Shown: positions 21,724 to 30,864 of the stretch, in pieces
Layout of the letters: the number at the start of each line of letters is the position of its first letter
How positions within the stretch are numbered: the stretch's first letter is position 1
From: Thioalkalivibrio paradoxus ARh 1
Lineage (GTDB): Bacteria; Pseudomonadota; Gammaproteobacteria; Ectothiorhodospirales; Ectothiorhodospiraceae
DNA length: 64,000 nucleotides
Reading direction: 5' to 3'
Assembly (NCBI RefSeq): GCF_000227685.2
Contig: NZ_CP007029.1
Coordinates: 1 to 64,000 of the forward strand
The notes under the pieces: model-generated
Told to the model about the DNA's origin: nothing
What the model saw: only the letters and a program-made list of their open reading frames with translations
Database searches by the model: none
Made by a program: the position numbers and the translations under genes

Positions 21724-22416
21724 TCAGTCATCCGCGAGCGTCATCAATAATTGGGCTGCATCGGCCGCGGCCTGGGTGCGCGGGTAATACTGCACGACGT
21801 AATCGGCGCGCGCCCGGGCCAGCGGCCGGTCGCCCCGCTGGTGCTCGCGGCGTGCCAGCGCGAACTCCGCCTGTGCAATCCCCTCGCGCAGTTGCACCAG
21901 ACGCGGCGCCAGGTTTTCCACGTACTCGGACAGCGGGCGCTCCTGCATGAACTGGGTGATCTCGCGGAACAGTCCCCGTCCTTCCCGAATCCGTGCCTCG
22001 GGTTCGGCCACCGAAGGCCGCGACCAGGCTCCGAAGCCCGCGAGTGCGTGCAGATAGGCGGCATAGTCGGCATCCGGATGCTCGGGATGATGATCCAGGA
22101 AACCGGCCATCGTCCGGCGCACCCGGGTGAAGTCGCCACCCTGCAGGCAGACCTGCCCGACCTGGAGCAGACGGTCCGGCGTGTCGACCGCACCCGCCTC
22201 CCAGAGGCCATAGGCGCCCCGGCAATCGCCCGCGCGCAGCGCCTGTTCCAGGCCGTCGGCGGGAACGGCGGTCCGGGACTCCTCGGGCAGCGTGGCGCAC
22301 CCGGCGAGCCAGAGCAATGGCGCGAGCAACAGGAGGCGAAGGGGTATCGCGGGCATCGAGGCGTTCGGCAGCAAGGCACAGGCGCGCATGATAACGCGGA
22401 TCCGCCAGCCCTTCAT
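21724..22416 (-). CDS. Unknown lipoprotein coupled to gspN
   Basis: 230 residues with a lipobox LAGC (Cys at about 40) after a hydrophobic stretch RLLLLAPLLWL, so probably an envelope lipoprotein. The remainder is helical with repeats resembling TPR-like packing (GDFTRVRRTMAGFLDHH, and YVVQYYPRTQAAADAAQLL), vaguely like BamD-type proteins. The start at 22416 has GGAAGGG five bases upstream and overlaps the gspN stop (ATGA), which gives an unusually long signal region; 22389 or 22356 are alternatives. Family not recognised. It could be an accessory factor of secretion (inference from position). Confidence 0.7.
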   Translation of the reverse strand: MKGWRIRVIMRACALLPNASMPAIPLRLLLLAPLLWLAGCATLPEESRTAVPADGLEQALRAGDCRGAYGLWEAGAVDTPDRLLQVGQVCLQGGDFTRVRRTMAGFLDHHPEHPDADYAAYLHALAGFGAWSRPSVAEPEARIREGRGLFREITQFMQERPLSEYVENLAPRLVQLREGIAQAEFALARREHQRGDRPLARARADYVVQYYPRTQAAADAAQLLMTLADD

Positions 22417-23216
22417 TGCAACCCTTCCGGGTGCCCCGGCCCGCCGCCGGTCTCGCCGAGCCTGATCCGGTGGCTGCCGTCGGGCTGCGCCCGGGCGGCA
22501 GCGTCCAGCGCGCTTGACAGCGCCGGCGCGGCATCCGCCGCCGTCTGCAGCACCAGATCGACCCAATGGCCGCCATCCGGCCGCCAGCCGGCGGCACCGG
22601 CGACATCGAGTGGCGATTCCGGTGCCGATTCGATCTCGGTCAGCAGCATCCCGTCCCGAAGACCCAGTACGCCCCGGTATTCCCCAAGCGGGATCGGCCG
22701 CGGCAGCCCAGCCGCGGCGTTCCCCCAGAACAACGTGCCCTCGGCGGTCTGGAAGCCGCCGTCGAACTGCCACGCGATCGCGGACAGGTCCAGCCCGATC
22801 TGGCCGTCAAGCAACAGCGGCAGGTCGAACCATTCCTGCAGCCGTTGCGCGGCCAGCGTTCCCCGCACGCCCTGTGCCTGCAGCTCGCCGGGGCTCAGGC
22901 GCAGGCGACCGTTGACCCGGTCGCGGCCGTCCTCCCAGTCCACCGCGAGTCCGAGGCGGCCGGTCAGCAGCGCAGCCGGCTGCCAGCGCCACGCGAGCGT
23001 GCCGGCATCGCGGCCATCGATTCGCAGGCCGTCGGCCCGCCCGCGCCACGCAGACCCCGACACCGCGGCGATCTCCAGCGCGAACGGCAGTTCCAGGCGC
23101 GGCTCGGCCACACGCCAGACGACGCTGGCAGGAGCCGTTGCGGCCAGCGCCGCCAGGTAGGCGACCAGCACCAGCGCCGCGGCGCCGCCCAGGCGTTTCA
23201 GAGACTTCTGCTTCAT
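22413..23216 (-). CDS. gspN: Type II secretion protein GspN
   Basis: 267 residues. Single N-terminal membrane anchor (about 10-30), then a periplasmic domain of beta-rich repeats: VWRVAEPRLELPFALEIAAVS, then SGSAWRGRADGL, and LAVDWEDGRDRVNGRLRL. This matches the GspN family, a non-universal inner-membrane component. ATG overlaps the gspM stop by four bases and its own stop overlaps the next lipoprotein start, so this end of the operon is tightly coupled. Confidence 0.85.
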   Translation of the reverse strand: MKQKSLKRLGGAAALVLVAYLAALAATAPASVVWRVAEPRLELPFALEIAAVSGSAWRGRADGLRIDGRDAGTLAWRWQPAALLTGRLGLAVDWEDGRDRVNGRLRLSPGELQAQGVRGTLAAQRLQEWFDLPLLLDGQIGLDLSAIAWQFDGGFQTAEGTLFWGNAAAGLPRPIPLGEYRGVLGLRDGMLLTEIESAPESPLDVAGAAGWRPDGGHWVDLVLQTAADAAPALSSALDAAARAQPDGSHRIRLGETGGGPGHPEGLQ

Positions 23217-23704
23217 GAGCGCCCGGGCATCGGCTCGACCCGGAGCTGGACGTTCACACGTCCGGGCTCCGGCCCCGGATCGATTCCGAGGCTGATCACC
23301 TGCAGCGCGTGTTCGGACTCCAGCGCAGCCAGCCAGCGCATCAATGCGGGGTACTCGGCCCCTTCCAGTTCCGCCTCGACACCCGACTCCAGCGGGCGAA
23401 CGCGACGCAGCGCCGAGCCCAGCCCGGCCGAGCGCGCGGAGACGTCGACAATGCCGAGCGGAGAGCCTCCCCGGCGCGTGACACCCGGCACAGCGGATTG
23501 CGCCTGCAAGCGCACGGCCGGTGCCTGGGCCTGCATCCACGCGTGTTCGTCCACCAGCTGCTGGAGCCGGTCGGCGACGACCACGCGGCGTTCCAGCGCG
23601 GGTTCCAGCACGAACAGGTAGCCACCGGCCAGCAGCATCACCAGCGCGGCCAGCAGCACGATGCGGCGCTCCCGCTCGGCCAGACCGTCCCACCAGGACT
23701 TCAC
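23213..23704 (-). CDS. gspM: Type II secretion protein GspM
   Basis: 163 residues. Short cytoplasmic N-terminus (KSWWDGLAERERRI), one membrane helix (about 18-38), then a periplasmic ferredoxin-like domain. It partners GspL in the inner-membrane platform. The start is a GTG at 23704 that overlaps the gspL stop (GTGA), and it gives the usual short N-terminus. Confidence 0.9.
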   Translation of the reverse strand: MKSWWDGLAERERRIVLLAALVMLLAGGYLFVLEPALERRVVVADRLQQLVDEHAWMQAQAPAVRLQAQSAVPGVTRRGGSPLGIVDVSARSAGLGSALRRVRPLESGVEAELEGAEYPALMRWLAALESEHALQVISLGIDPGPEPGRVNVQLRVEPMPGRS

Positions 23705-24933
23705 GACGCGCCTCCGCCGATCTGCAGGCGTGCCCGCACCCCTTCCTCCCCGGACTCGGCGGCCAGAATGCGCACACCGGTGCCCAGCCCTTCCCGGAGC
23801 TGGGTGCGCAATTGGTCCAGCGCGGCGATGCTCTCCAGATCCAGTTCCACTTCGAGCCGGTCGGCATCGGCGCGCAGCTGGCGCATCTCCCCGCCGGCCG
23901 CGATCAGCAGCGGCGCCGCAGCCGCCAGCCGTTCGGCGACCGGCCCGGCGCCTGCGGGGGCTGTCGCGCCGGCCTCGAGCGCTTGGCGGAACTGTGCCGG
24001 AGGGTCGACCATCCGCGTACCCGGCAACGTTTCCTCGAACAGCTCGGCGATCGCCTGATCGATATGCCGGACCTCGTGTTCGAGCTGGTAGACCTCGATC
24101 CACAGCGACGCCGTCCACAGCACGGCCAACGCCGCCGCGATCCCGGCGGGAACGCGCCAGCGTTGCCATAGCCCGCGCCGGGTCCCGATCGGCGCGTAGC
24201 GTTCGGTGAGCAGATTCGCCGGCGGCCGCCGGCGCAGCGCAGCTGCGACCAGGCCCAGCAGATCGCCATCCCAGCGCTGGATCCGGACCTCGGTACGGTC
24301 GCGCAACGTTTCCGGCAACCGATCCGCGGTTCCGAACCAGTCGATGCCGGTTTCCGCCGGATGCTCGACCAGCCACCGGTCCAACCACCATGGCAGCAGA
24401 TCACCGGACAGCGCGAGCCGGTCTCCGCCGGCACCGGCCAGCAGGCAGCGTTCGTGGTCGCCGTCACTGTGGCACCAGATCCGCAACCTCGGTTCGTCCG
24501 CTTCAGGCAGCAGCAATGTATCGGGCAGCAGCGCCTGGGCTGAAACGCCGGCCGCCTCCAGCACCGCGAGCCAGGCCTCCAGATCCCGGTGTGCCGCCAC
24601 CGCGGCGAGGAGCCGGCCGTCCGGGCTGCGTGGGCCGGCGACGATGTGCAATGCCTCGAGGTCCTCGCTCAGGTGGTCCTCCAGCGCGAACGGCAATGCT
24701 TGCAGTTGTGCGGCCCGGCTCCGGGCCGGGATGGCCACCTGTTGCAGCAGCACCCGCTCGCCGGGCACCAGGGCGAGCACGCGGTCGCCGCTGCGCAGCC
24801 ACCCCCGGATTTCCGGAGGCGCCGAGCGGCCCCGTGCGACGATCGTGCCGGCGCCGTTCACCCGTGCCCAGCTCATGGCCTCCGGGGGATCGCCCGCGTC
24901 CGGTTCCGGCAGGCAAAGCACGAACCAGTTCAT
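23701..24933 (-). CDS. gspL: Type II secretion protein GspL
   Basis: 410 residues. Cytoplasmic actin-like N-terminal domain that recruits the GspE ATPase (VLLQQVAIPARSRAAQLQALPFALEDHL), a membrane segment at about 258-276 (AGIAAALAVLWTASLWI), and a periplasmic ferredoxin-like C-terminal domain. Length normal. It is separated from gspK by 253 bases occupied by repeat element copy 5, whereas most other gsp junctions overlap or nearly touch, so gspLMN may depend on read-through or on a new promoter. Confidence 0.93.
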   Translation of the reverse strand: MNWFVLCLPEPDAGDPPEAMSWARVNGAGTIVARGRSAPPEIRGWLRSGDRVLALVPGERVLLQQVAIPARSRAAQLQALPFALEDHLSEDLEALHIVAGPRSPDGRLLAAVAAHRDLEAWLAVLEAAGVSAQALLPDTLLLPEADEPRLRIWCHSDGDHERCLLAGAGGDRLALSGDLLPWWLDRWLVEHPAETGIDWFGTADRLPETLRDRTEVRIQRWDGDLLGLVAAALRRRPPANLLTERYAPIGTRRGLWQRWRVPAGIAAALAVLWTASLWIEVYQLEHEVRHIDQAIAELFEETLPGTRMVDPPAQFRQALEAGATAPAGAGPVAERLAAAAPLLIAAGGEMRQLRADADRLEVELDLESIAALDQLRTQLREGLGTGVRILAAESGEEGVRARLQIGGGAS

Positions 24934-24988
24934 CGCGGTCTCGAAGCGCGGCTCGGGCGCCGGCAGGGTTCGGATCGGTTCACGGGAC

Positions 24989-25192
24989 TAACTGTCATGG
25001 CCAGCGGCCCCCCCGATGATGAAAGAGGCGCAGGCGTAGGGCGGAAAAGGCCGAAGGCCGTCATCCGCCAGCTGGCGCCGAGGTTGCCGCAGGCGCCAAG
25101 CAGGCGCGAACGCCGAGCGGCGGATGACGCTGCGCTTTTCCGCCCTACGGGTCGCCCGGGACACGAGACAGGCCGTGACTTTCACGTTAATT
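24989..25192 (-). repeat. Dispersed intergenic element, copy 5, inside the gsp operon
   Basis: Full-length copy in reverse orientation: AACTGTCATGGCCAGCGGCC, CCCCGATGATGAAAGAGGCG, GTAGGGCGGAAAAGGCCG, GCGGCGGATGACGCTGCGC, TTTTCCGCCCTAC, and the edge TTTCACGTTAA. The last bases supply the TAA stop of gspK (25187-25189). Confidence 0.88.
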
Positions 25193-25990
25193 CTCGCAGC
25201 TGGTGAACTCGCGGATCACGGTGAGGCCGTTCGGGGCATCCAGGACCGCGCAGTGGAAGAAATCGTGCTGGGGCAGCCGGGCGACCAGGGAAAGCCGAAA
25301 ATAGCGCAGCTCGCCCGCCTCTTCCGGCTGACCCGCAACCGCGTCGCGAACCGGATCCGGCGCACGCTCCAAGTCGATTAGGTTATCCGTTCCGGGACGC
25401 GCGGTCACGTAGGGCGACACCGCCTCCCAGATATCGGAGGTCATCCCCTCAACCCGATTCAGTTCCGAGGCGAGCACAAAGTGGCGATTGCCGCTGCGCT
25501 CGGGCGGCGTGCGCAGCCGGTAGACCGGGTCGTCCGTGTCCGGATCCATCCAGTCCCGTACCGCGGCGGCCAGTTGCTGCGCCTGCCATGCGGCGATCCC
25601 GACCTCGGTCTCGGCACCGGCGCGCGTGAGCAGTTCGGCGAACTCGGCCAGCGGCGCATCGTCCGCGCGTGCCAGGCTATTCAGATTGAACCGGCAGTGC
25701 AGATTCTCCAGCCGCGCGATCAGCGGGATCCCATCCACCTCCAGCGGCAGCGCGGGCGACCGGCACTCGTCCCAGGGCAGTTCGCCCAGATCCGGCACCT
25801 GTTCGAGCATCCGCAGCGTCATCACCTCCGCACCGAGCAGCAATGCCCGAGCATGGTCCTGCTCGAACAACAGCCCGGAGCGCTGGATCTGCGTGTGGTC
25901 GCGCACGCTCATGCCGATCGCCGCGGTGACCGCGATCGCGACCACCAGCAGCGCGGTGATCAGTGCAACGCCGTGTTGCGCGCGTCTCAT
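25187..25990 (-). CDS. gspK: Type II secretion minor pseudopilin GspK
   Basis: 267 residues. Prepilin-like N-terminus (RRAQHGVALITALLVVAIAVTA, cleavage before VALITA, lacking Glu5 as usual for GspK), then the K-type insert domain (FNLNSLARADD, AVRDWMDPDTDDPVYRL). It caps the pseudopilus tip. Somewhat short for the family (often about 300-330). Its stop codon lies in the conserved edge of a repeat element, so the element may have trimmed the C-terminus. ATG overlaps the gspJ stop by four bases. Confidence 0.92.
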   Translation of the reverse strand: MRRAQHGVALITALLVVAIAVTAAIGMSVRDHTQIQRSGLLFEQDHARALLLGAEVMTLRMLEQVPDLGELPWDECRSPALPLEVDGIPLIARLENLHCRFNLNSLARADDAPLAEFAELLTRAGAETEVGIAAWQAQQLAAAVRDWMDPDTDDPVYRLRTPPERSGNRHFVLASELNRVEGMTSDIWEAVSPYVTARPGTDNLIDLERAPDPVRDAVAGQPEEAGELRYFRLSLVARLPQHDFFHCAVLDAPNGLTVIREFTSCEN

Positions 25991-26619
25991 CGCGTGTCCG
26001 GAAGGCTCAGGTGGCGTTCGATGCGGCCCAGACCGGGAACGTCCAGCACGACCTCGATCAATGCCGGCAGCGCGGTCGGGTGGTCGGACGCGCGCAGCGG
26101 CGGCCAGGCATCGAGCGTCTCGTCGCCACTCGGCCCTGGCACCACGAACCGCAGTTCCAGCGTCGGCGCTTCGTGCACGCCGTCGCGATCCTGTGCCGCG
26201 AGGAACACCCGTGCGATCGGCTCCTGGTCATCACCGGGGTCGACGACTTCCCAGATGCGTCGTTCAAGCCCCTCCTCGGTGGCGCGCCATGCCACCCGGC
26301 GCAGCCGCTGCGTGCCGCCGTTGCCGGTGCGCACCAGTTCCAGTTCCGGCTCGGTGGCCAGCGGGCTGTAGCGCAACGGCGCCTGGCGGTCGCCGAAGCG
26401 GTCGCGCAGTTCGATCGCCGCGACCTGGCGCAGATCGCGCTCCAGCAATGCCAGCGTGATCTGGAGTTCGGCGAGCACACTGCCACGCAGGCGGGTCTGG
26501 GCGTCGCTGGTCAGTACCGCCTGCAGGCCGCCGTAGGCGACTGCGCTGACCACCGCGAACACCGCCACCGCAATCAGCAATTCCAGCAGCGTGAAGCCGC
26601 GTGCCCCGGCCCGCTTCAT
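25987..26619 (-). CDS. gspJ: Type II secretion minor pseudopilin GspJ
   Basis: 210 residues. Short basic leader, then the class III prepilin signature ARGFTLLELLIAVAVFA with Glu at +5, and the J-type body (QRLRRVAWRATEEGLERRIW). It forms the tip complex with GspI and GspK. Four-base overlaps on both sides. Confidence 0.94.
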   Translation of the reverse strand: MKRAGARGFTLLELLIAVAVFAVVSAVAYGGLQAVLTSDAQTRLRGSVLAELQITLALLERDLRQVAAIELRDRFGDRQAPLRYSPLATEPELELVRTGNGGTQRLRRVAWRATEEGLERRIWEVVDPGDDQEPIARVFLAAQDRDGVHEAPTLELRFVVPGPSGDETLDAWPPLRASDHPTALPALIEVVLDVPGLGRIERHLSLPDTR

Positions 26620-27038
26620 GGCAGCAGATACCCGAGCACTCGGGCGCGCACATCGGTCGCCGGACCCGAAGCGGGCCAGACCGTGACCTCAACGCGCAGC
26701 ACCGGCGGCAGTTCGATTCCGGCATCGGGCCGTTCCTCGCGGATCTCCACCCGGTATTCCCAGTCCTGGTCGGCCTGGCGCAGGCGCCCCTCGCGGGTGC
26801 CGGCGCGGGCCGGGAGCAGCCCGGCCTCGTAGCGCGCCAGCAGGTTCTGGGCGGCCCAGTGAGCGAGCGTGCGTTCCTGCAGATAGTAGGTGTTGCGCGC
26901 GTGCTCCGAGCCGGCCTTGACCAATGCACCGAGCGCCACGGCCAGGATCGCCAGCGCGACCAGCACCTCGAGCAGCGTGAAACCGCGCGTGCCCCGGCGC
27001 TGCGACGGCGGGGCTGCGATCAACGCAGCGTCTCCCAT
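26616..27038 (-). CDS. gspI: Type II secretion minor pseudopilin GspI
   Basis: About 140 residues. Prepilin motif RGFTLLEVLVALAILAVAL preceded by an 18-residue leader; the body contains NTYYLQERTLAHWAAQNLL, typical of GspI. ATG at 27038 overlaps the end of gspH by 19 bases. No better start is in frame closer to the motif. Confidence 0.92.
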   Translation of the reverse strand: MGDAALIAAPPSQRRGTRGFTLLEVLVALAILAVALGALVKAGSEHARNTYYLQERTLAHWAAQNLLARYEAGLLPARAGTREGRLRQADQDWEYRVEIREERPDAGIELPPVLRVEVTVWPASGPATDVRARVLGYLLP

Positions 27039-27526
27039 TCCAGCCGGCCGTCGGGCAGACCCGTGATGCGCAGCACCGCCCCGGCCTGCGCGGTTCGCAG
27101 CTCCAGCTCGAACGGCGTGACCTCGCCGGCACCGTTGAACAGCACCTGCGGCCGATCGGCGCGTTCGTCGAGCGGGACGGCCCGGTTCTGCTGGCGCAGC
27201 CTCAGCTCCAGCCCCAGGCGTTCCAGCGAGCGCGGCCCCAGCGGCGTTCGCTCGACCTCGACCCAGGTCACCCGGTCGTCGTCCAGCAACACCTGTTCCA
27301 GGAACGCGTAGCCATCGCGGGAGAATCCCAGTGCGCGCTCCTGACCGGTCAGCAGCGCTTCGTCGCGGGCGAGCCCGGCGAGCTCCACCATGCGGCGCGC
27401 TTCCTGCTCGATCACCCGGGATGGCGCACCGCCGACCGCCAGCACCGCGAACCCGGCCACCAGGCCGAGGATCAGCAGCACCACCAGCAGCTCGAACAGT
27501 GTGAATCCGCGTGCCGGTGCCGCCAT
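27020..27526 (-). CDS. gspH: Type II secretion minor pseudopilin GspH
   Basis: 168 residues. MAAPARGFTLFELLVVLLIL is a classical class III prepilin leader with Glu at +5, followed by a small beta domain (SRDGYAFLEQ) ending with the C-terminal strand DGRLEWETLR. Downstream of gspG in the standard order. Confidence 0.92.
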   Translation of the reverse strand: MAAPARGFTLFELLVVLLILGLVAGFAVLAVGGAPSRVIEQEARRMVELAGLARDEALLTGQERALGFSRDGYAFLEQVLLDDDRVTWVEVERTPLGPRSLERLGLELRLRQQNRAVPLDERADRPQVLFNGAGEVTPFELELRTAQAGAVLRITGLPDGRLEWETLR

Positions 27527-27549
27527 CGCCGGGTGCCGGTCGCGCCGCC

Positions 27550-28011
27550 TCAGAACTCGTCGAGGTTCCAGTTGCCGATCTCGGCATTGATGCCGCTACC
27601 CCCGCGGCGTCCGTCGGCGCCGAAACTGAAGATGTCGATTTCGCCCCGGGTGCCGGGATTCAGATACTGGTACTCGTGGCCCCAGGGATCCTTGGGCAGG
27701 CGGTCCATGTAGCCGCCCGAGCGGTAGTTGCGTGGTTCCGGACCCGAGCTTGGCCGTTCGACCAGCGCTTGCAAGCCCTGTGTGGTGGTCGGATACGCGA
27801 AGTTGTCGAGCCGGTACAGATTCAGGGCCGACTCCATTGCCCGGATGTCGCTCTTGACCTTGGTGATGCGCGCATCGTCGGGACGGTCCATCACCCGGGG
27901 CACGACGATCGCCGCCAGGATCCCTAGGATCACGACCACGACCATGATCTCGATCAGCGTGAAGCCGCCGCTGTGGCTGCGCGGCGTGGAAAGGGTCGGT
28001 TTTCGGGACAT
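27550..28011 (-). CDS. gspG: Type II secretion major pseudopilin GspG
   Basis: 153 residues. Leader ending SGGFTLIEIMVVVVILGILA with Glu at +5, the conserved YRLDNFAYPTTTQGLQALV segment, LPKDPWGHEYQY, and the C-terminal calcium-site region (FSFGADGRRGG). It is the main subunit of the pseudopilus and is processed by a prepilin peptidase not encoded here. Confidence 0.97.
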   Translation of the reverse strand: MSRKPTLSTPRSHSGGFTLIEIMVVVVILGILAAIVVPRVMDRPDDARITKVKSDIRAMESALNLYRLDNFAYPTTTQGLQALVERPSSGPEPRNYRSGGYMDRLPKDPWGHEYQYLNPGTRGEIDIFSFGADGRRGGSGINAEIGNWNLDEF

Positions 28012-28013
28012 CG

Positions 28014-29225
28014 CTAGTTCACCAGTTGGTTCAGTTCGAAAATGGGCAGCAGAATCGCGAGTACGATGGTCAGCACCACCGCACCCATGGTTACGATCAG
28101 CAGCGGCTCGAACAATGCGACCACCATGCCGATCCGTGTCTCCAGTTCGCGCTCCTGGGTTTCGGCGGCGCGTTCGAGCATTTCGTTCAGCCGGCCGCTC
28201 GACTCGCCGCTCTTGATCAGGTGCACGGTCATCGGCGGAAAGTACCCGCTTTGTTCGAGCGCGCGGCCGATCCCGCTGCCTTCGCGGATGCGCTGGGACG
28301 CGGCCAGCACGGCCGAACGCATCGGCAGGTTGCCGATCACCTCCGCGCCGGTGCGCAGCGCATCGAGCAGTGGGACACCGCTGGCGGCCAGAATGCTCAT
28401 CGTGCGTGCGAACCGGGCGGTATTCACCCCCCGCACCAGCCGCCCGATCAGCGGCAGCCGCAGCAGCAGCCGATGATGCCGCTCGCGCCAGCGTTCCCTG
28501 CGCAGCAGCCGTCCTAACAGCCAGCCCAGTACCACGAGTACCGCCAATGCCCAGGGCCCGTAGTCGCGCAGCGCATCGCTGGCGGCGATCAGTGCCCGGG
28601 TCAGCCAGGGAAGATCCTGCCCGATCCCGGCAAACACTTGAACCACCTCGGGCACCACGAACGCGAGCAAAGCGACGGTCACGCCGATCGCGACGAGGGT
28701 CAGGATCAGCGGGTAGAACAGGGCCATCGAGACCTTCTGGCGCAGCGCGTTGCGGCTCTCGGTGTAGTCGGCCAGCCGTTCCAGTACCAGATCCAGGTGC
28801 CCGGACTGCTCGCCTGCGGCCACCGTGGTCCGGTACAGGTCGGGAAACACGCGCGGGAACGCCGCCATCGCCTGCGCCAGCGCATGGCCCTCCATCACCC
28901 GCGTGCGCACGGCCGTCAGCACGTTGCGGATCCGAGCCTTTTCGCTCTGGCGGGCGACCGTGCCGAGTATTTCCTCGACTGGCAGGCCGGCCCGGGCCAG
29001 CGTGGCCATCTGGCGCGTTGCGAGTGCCAGATCGAGCGCGCTGATGCCGCGTCCGCCGCTGAGGCCGCCTGCACCGGCGCGCCGTTCGGACACCTCGTCG
29101 ACCTGGAGCGGGGTCAGTCCGTCCTGGCGCAGCCGGGCGCGCACCGCCCGGGCGGTGTCCCCTTCGGCGACGCCCCGGCGCTTGCGCCCGCCGGCGTCCA
29201 GCGCCTGGTATTCGAATGCCGGCAT
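28014..29225 (-). CDS. gspF: Type II secretion inner-membrane protein GspF
   Basis: 403 residues. Polytopic platform protein with two homologous halves, each with the family pattern (LATRQMATLARAGLPVEEIL, and NTARFARTMSILAASGVPLL), and membrane segments near 170-195, 220-240 and 375-395. The N-terminus PAFEYQALDAGGRKRRG is typical. Two bases from gspG. Confidence 0.96.
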   Translation of the reverse strand: MPAFEYQALDAGGRKRRGVAEGDTARAVRARLRQDGLTPLQVDEVSERRAGAGGLSGGRGISALDLALATRQMATLARAGLPVEEILGTVARQSEKARIRNVLTAVRTRVMEGHALAQAMAAFPRVFPDLYRTTVAAGEQSGHLDLVLERLADYTESRNALRQKVSMALFYPLILTLVAIGVTVALLAFVVPEVVQVFAGIGQDLPWLTRALIAASDALRDYGPWALAVLVVLGWLLGRLLRRERWRERHHRLLLRLPLIGRLVRGVNTARFARTMSILAASGVPLLDALRTGAEVIGNLPMRSAVLAASQRIREGSGIGRALEQSGYFPPMTVHLIKSGESSGRLNEMLERAAETQERELETRIGMVVALFEPLLIVTMGAVVLTIVLAILLPIFELNQLVN

Positions 29226-29325
29226 CGCGCGTTATCCCCGCCAGCTCAACGGCCCGTCTCCCGGACCGGGGGCGGGATCGGAGAGGGGTCGCACGGCCCC
29301 GGCAGATGCGGCGCTGCGTCCACGC

Positions 29326-30864
29326 TCAGTCCTCGCGCGTGACGCGCACCACTTCCTCGACCGAGGTGGTGCCGTCGAGGATCCGGCGTACGCCGTCGCT
29401 GCGGATCCCCGGCGTGCTGCGGCGTGCGTGCTCGGTCATCGCGCGTTCGCCGGCACCGTCGTGGATCATCTGGCGCAGGGTATCGTCGATTTCGATCAGC
29501 TCGTAGATCCCGGTGCGCCCGCGGTAGCCGAGCCCGTTGCAGTCGGGACAGCCCCGCGCATGGTAGATCGTCGGCGGGCGCCCGGGATCGTGCCCGAGCA
29601 GTTCGCATTCCGCGCGCGTGGCCGGCGCCGGCTCGCGGCAGCGGGTGCACAATACGCGCACCAGCCGCTGGGCCAGGATGCCGTTCAATGTGGACGCCAG
29701 CAGGAACGGTTCGACGCCCATGTCGCGCAGCCGGGTGATCGCGCCGACCGCAGAGTTGGTATGCAGGGTGGAAAAGACCAGGTGCCCGGTCAGGCTCGCC
29801 TGCACCGCGATCTGTACCGTCTCCAGGTCGCGGATCTCGCCGACCATCACCACGTCCGGATCCTGGCGCAGGATCGCGCGCAGGCCGCGGGCGAAGGTCA
29901 TGTCGACCCGGGTGTTGATCTGCGTCTGCCCGATGCCGTCGAGGTAGTATTCGATCGGATCCTCGACCGTCAGGATGTTCCGGCTTCGGTCGTTCAGCCG
30001 CATCAGCGCTGCGTACAGCGTCGTCGTCTTGCCGGAGCCGGTGGGCCCGGTGACGAGCACGATGCCGTGCGGCCGGCCGATCACCCGTTCCATCGCCTGG
30101 TACTGCTCCTGCGACATCCCGAGATGGCGCAGTTCGAGCCGCCCGGCCTGCTTGTCGAGCAGGCGCATCACCACGCGCTCGCCGTGCCCCGACGGCAGCG
30201 TCGACACGCGCACGTCGACCGGCCGTCCGGCGACCCGCAGCGAGATCCGGCCGTCCTGCGGCAGGCGCTTCTCGGCGATGTCCAGCCGTGCCATCACCTT
30301 GACCCTCGACACGATCAGCGGAGTCAGTCCGACCGGAGGGTTCAGCACTTCGCGCAACACGCCGTCGACGCGCAGGCGCACCGACAGGCGCGACTCGAAC
30401 GGCTCGATGTGGATGTCGGACGCGTTCTCGCGCACCGCCTCGGTCAGCAGCGCATTGATCAGCCGGATGATCGGCGCGTCGTCCTCGGCCTCGAGCAGGT
30501 CTTCCGGTTCGGCCAGCGATTCGGCGACGCTGAGCAGGTCGTTTTCCTCGTTCAGGCCCTCGACCAGATTCATCGCCTCGCCGCTCGAGCGCTCGTGCTG
30601 CTCGCGCAGCCTGCGGTCGAACTCCTCGTTGCCCAGCGTCTCCAGCTGCAGGCACTCGGCGCTGCGCCGCCGGATCTCCAGCACCGCCATCGGATCGGCG
30701 TCCGCGCGCAGGTAGACGATCCGATGGCCGTCGACGACCGGGCCTGGCAGCACGCCGGAACGGCGCGAGAATCCGTAGCCGGGGCTCAGGGGTTCCTGCG
30801 CGCCGCCGCCCGCGCCCCTATCCCCGGCGACGCTGATCGCCCCGGACTCCGGCAGCCCGCTCAT
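29326..30864 (-). CDS. gspE: Type II secretion ATPase GspE
   Basis: 512 residues. Hexameric motor of the secretion system. Visible: Walker A GPTGSGKT at 273-280, Asp box region ([11 protein letters not shown]), Walker B ([17 protein letters not shown]), His box ([13 protein letters not shown]), and the zinc-binding cysteines CTRC and CPDC in the C-terminal part. The N-terminal extension is typical of GspE. ATG overlaps the gspD stop by four bases. 100 bases separate it from gspF. Confidence 0.97.
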   Translation of the reverse strand: MSGLPESGAISVAGDRGAGGGAQEPLSPGYGFSRRSGVLPGPVVDGHRIVYLRADADPMAVLEIRRRSAECLQLETLGNEEFDRRLREQHERSSGEAMNLVEGLNEENDLLSVAESLAEPEDLLEAEDDAPIIRLINALLTEAVRENASDIHIEPFESRLSVRLRVDGVLREVLNPPVGLTPLIVSRVKVMARLDIAEKRLPQDGRISLRVAGRPVDVRVSTLPSGHGERVVMRLLDKQAGRLELRHLGMSQEQYQAMERVIGRPHGIVLVTGPTGSGKTTTLYAALMRLNDRSRNILTVEDPIEYYLDGIGQTQINTRVDMTFARGLRAILRQDPDVVMVGEIRDLETVQIAVQASLTGHLVFSTLHTNSAVGAITRLRDMGVEPFLLASTLNGILAQRLVRVLCTRCREPAPATRAECELLGHDPGRPPTIYHARGCPDCNGLGYRGRTGIYELIEIDDTLRQMIHDGAGERAMTEHARRSTPGIRSDGVRRILDGTTSVEEVVRVTRED

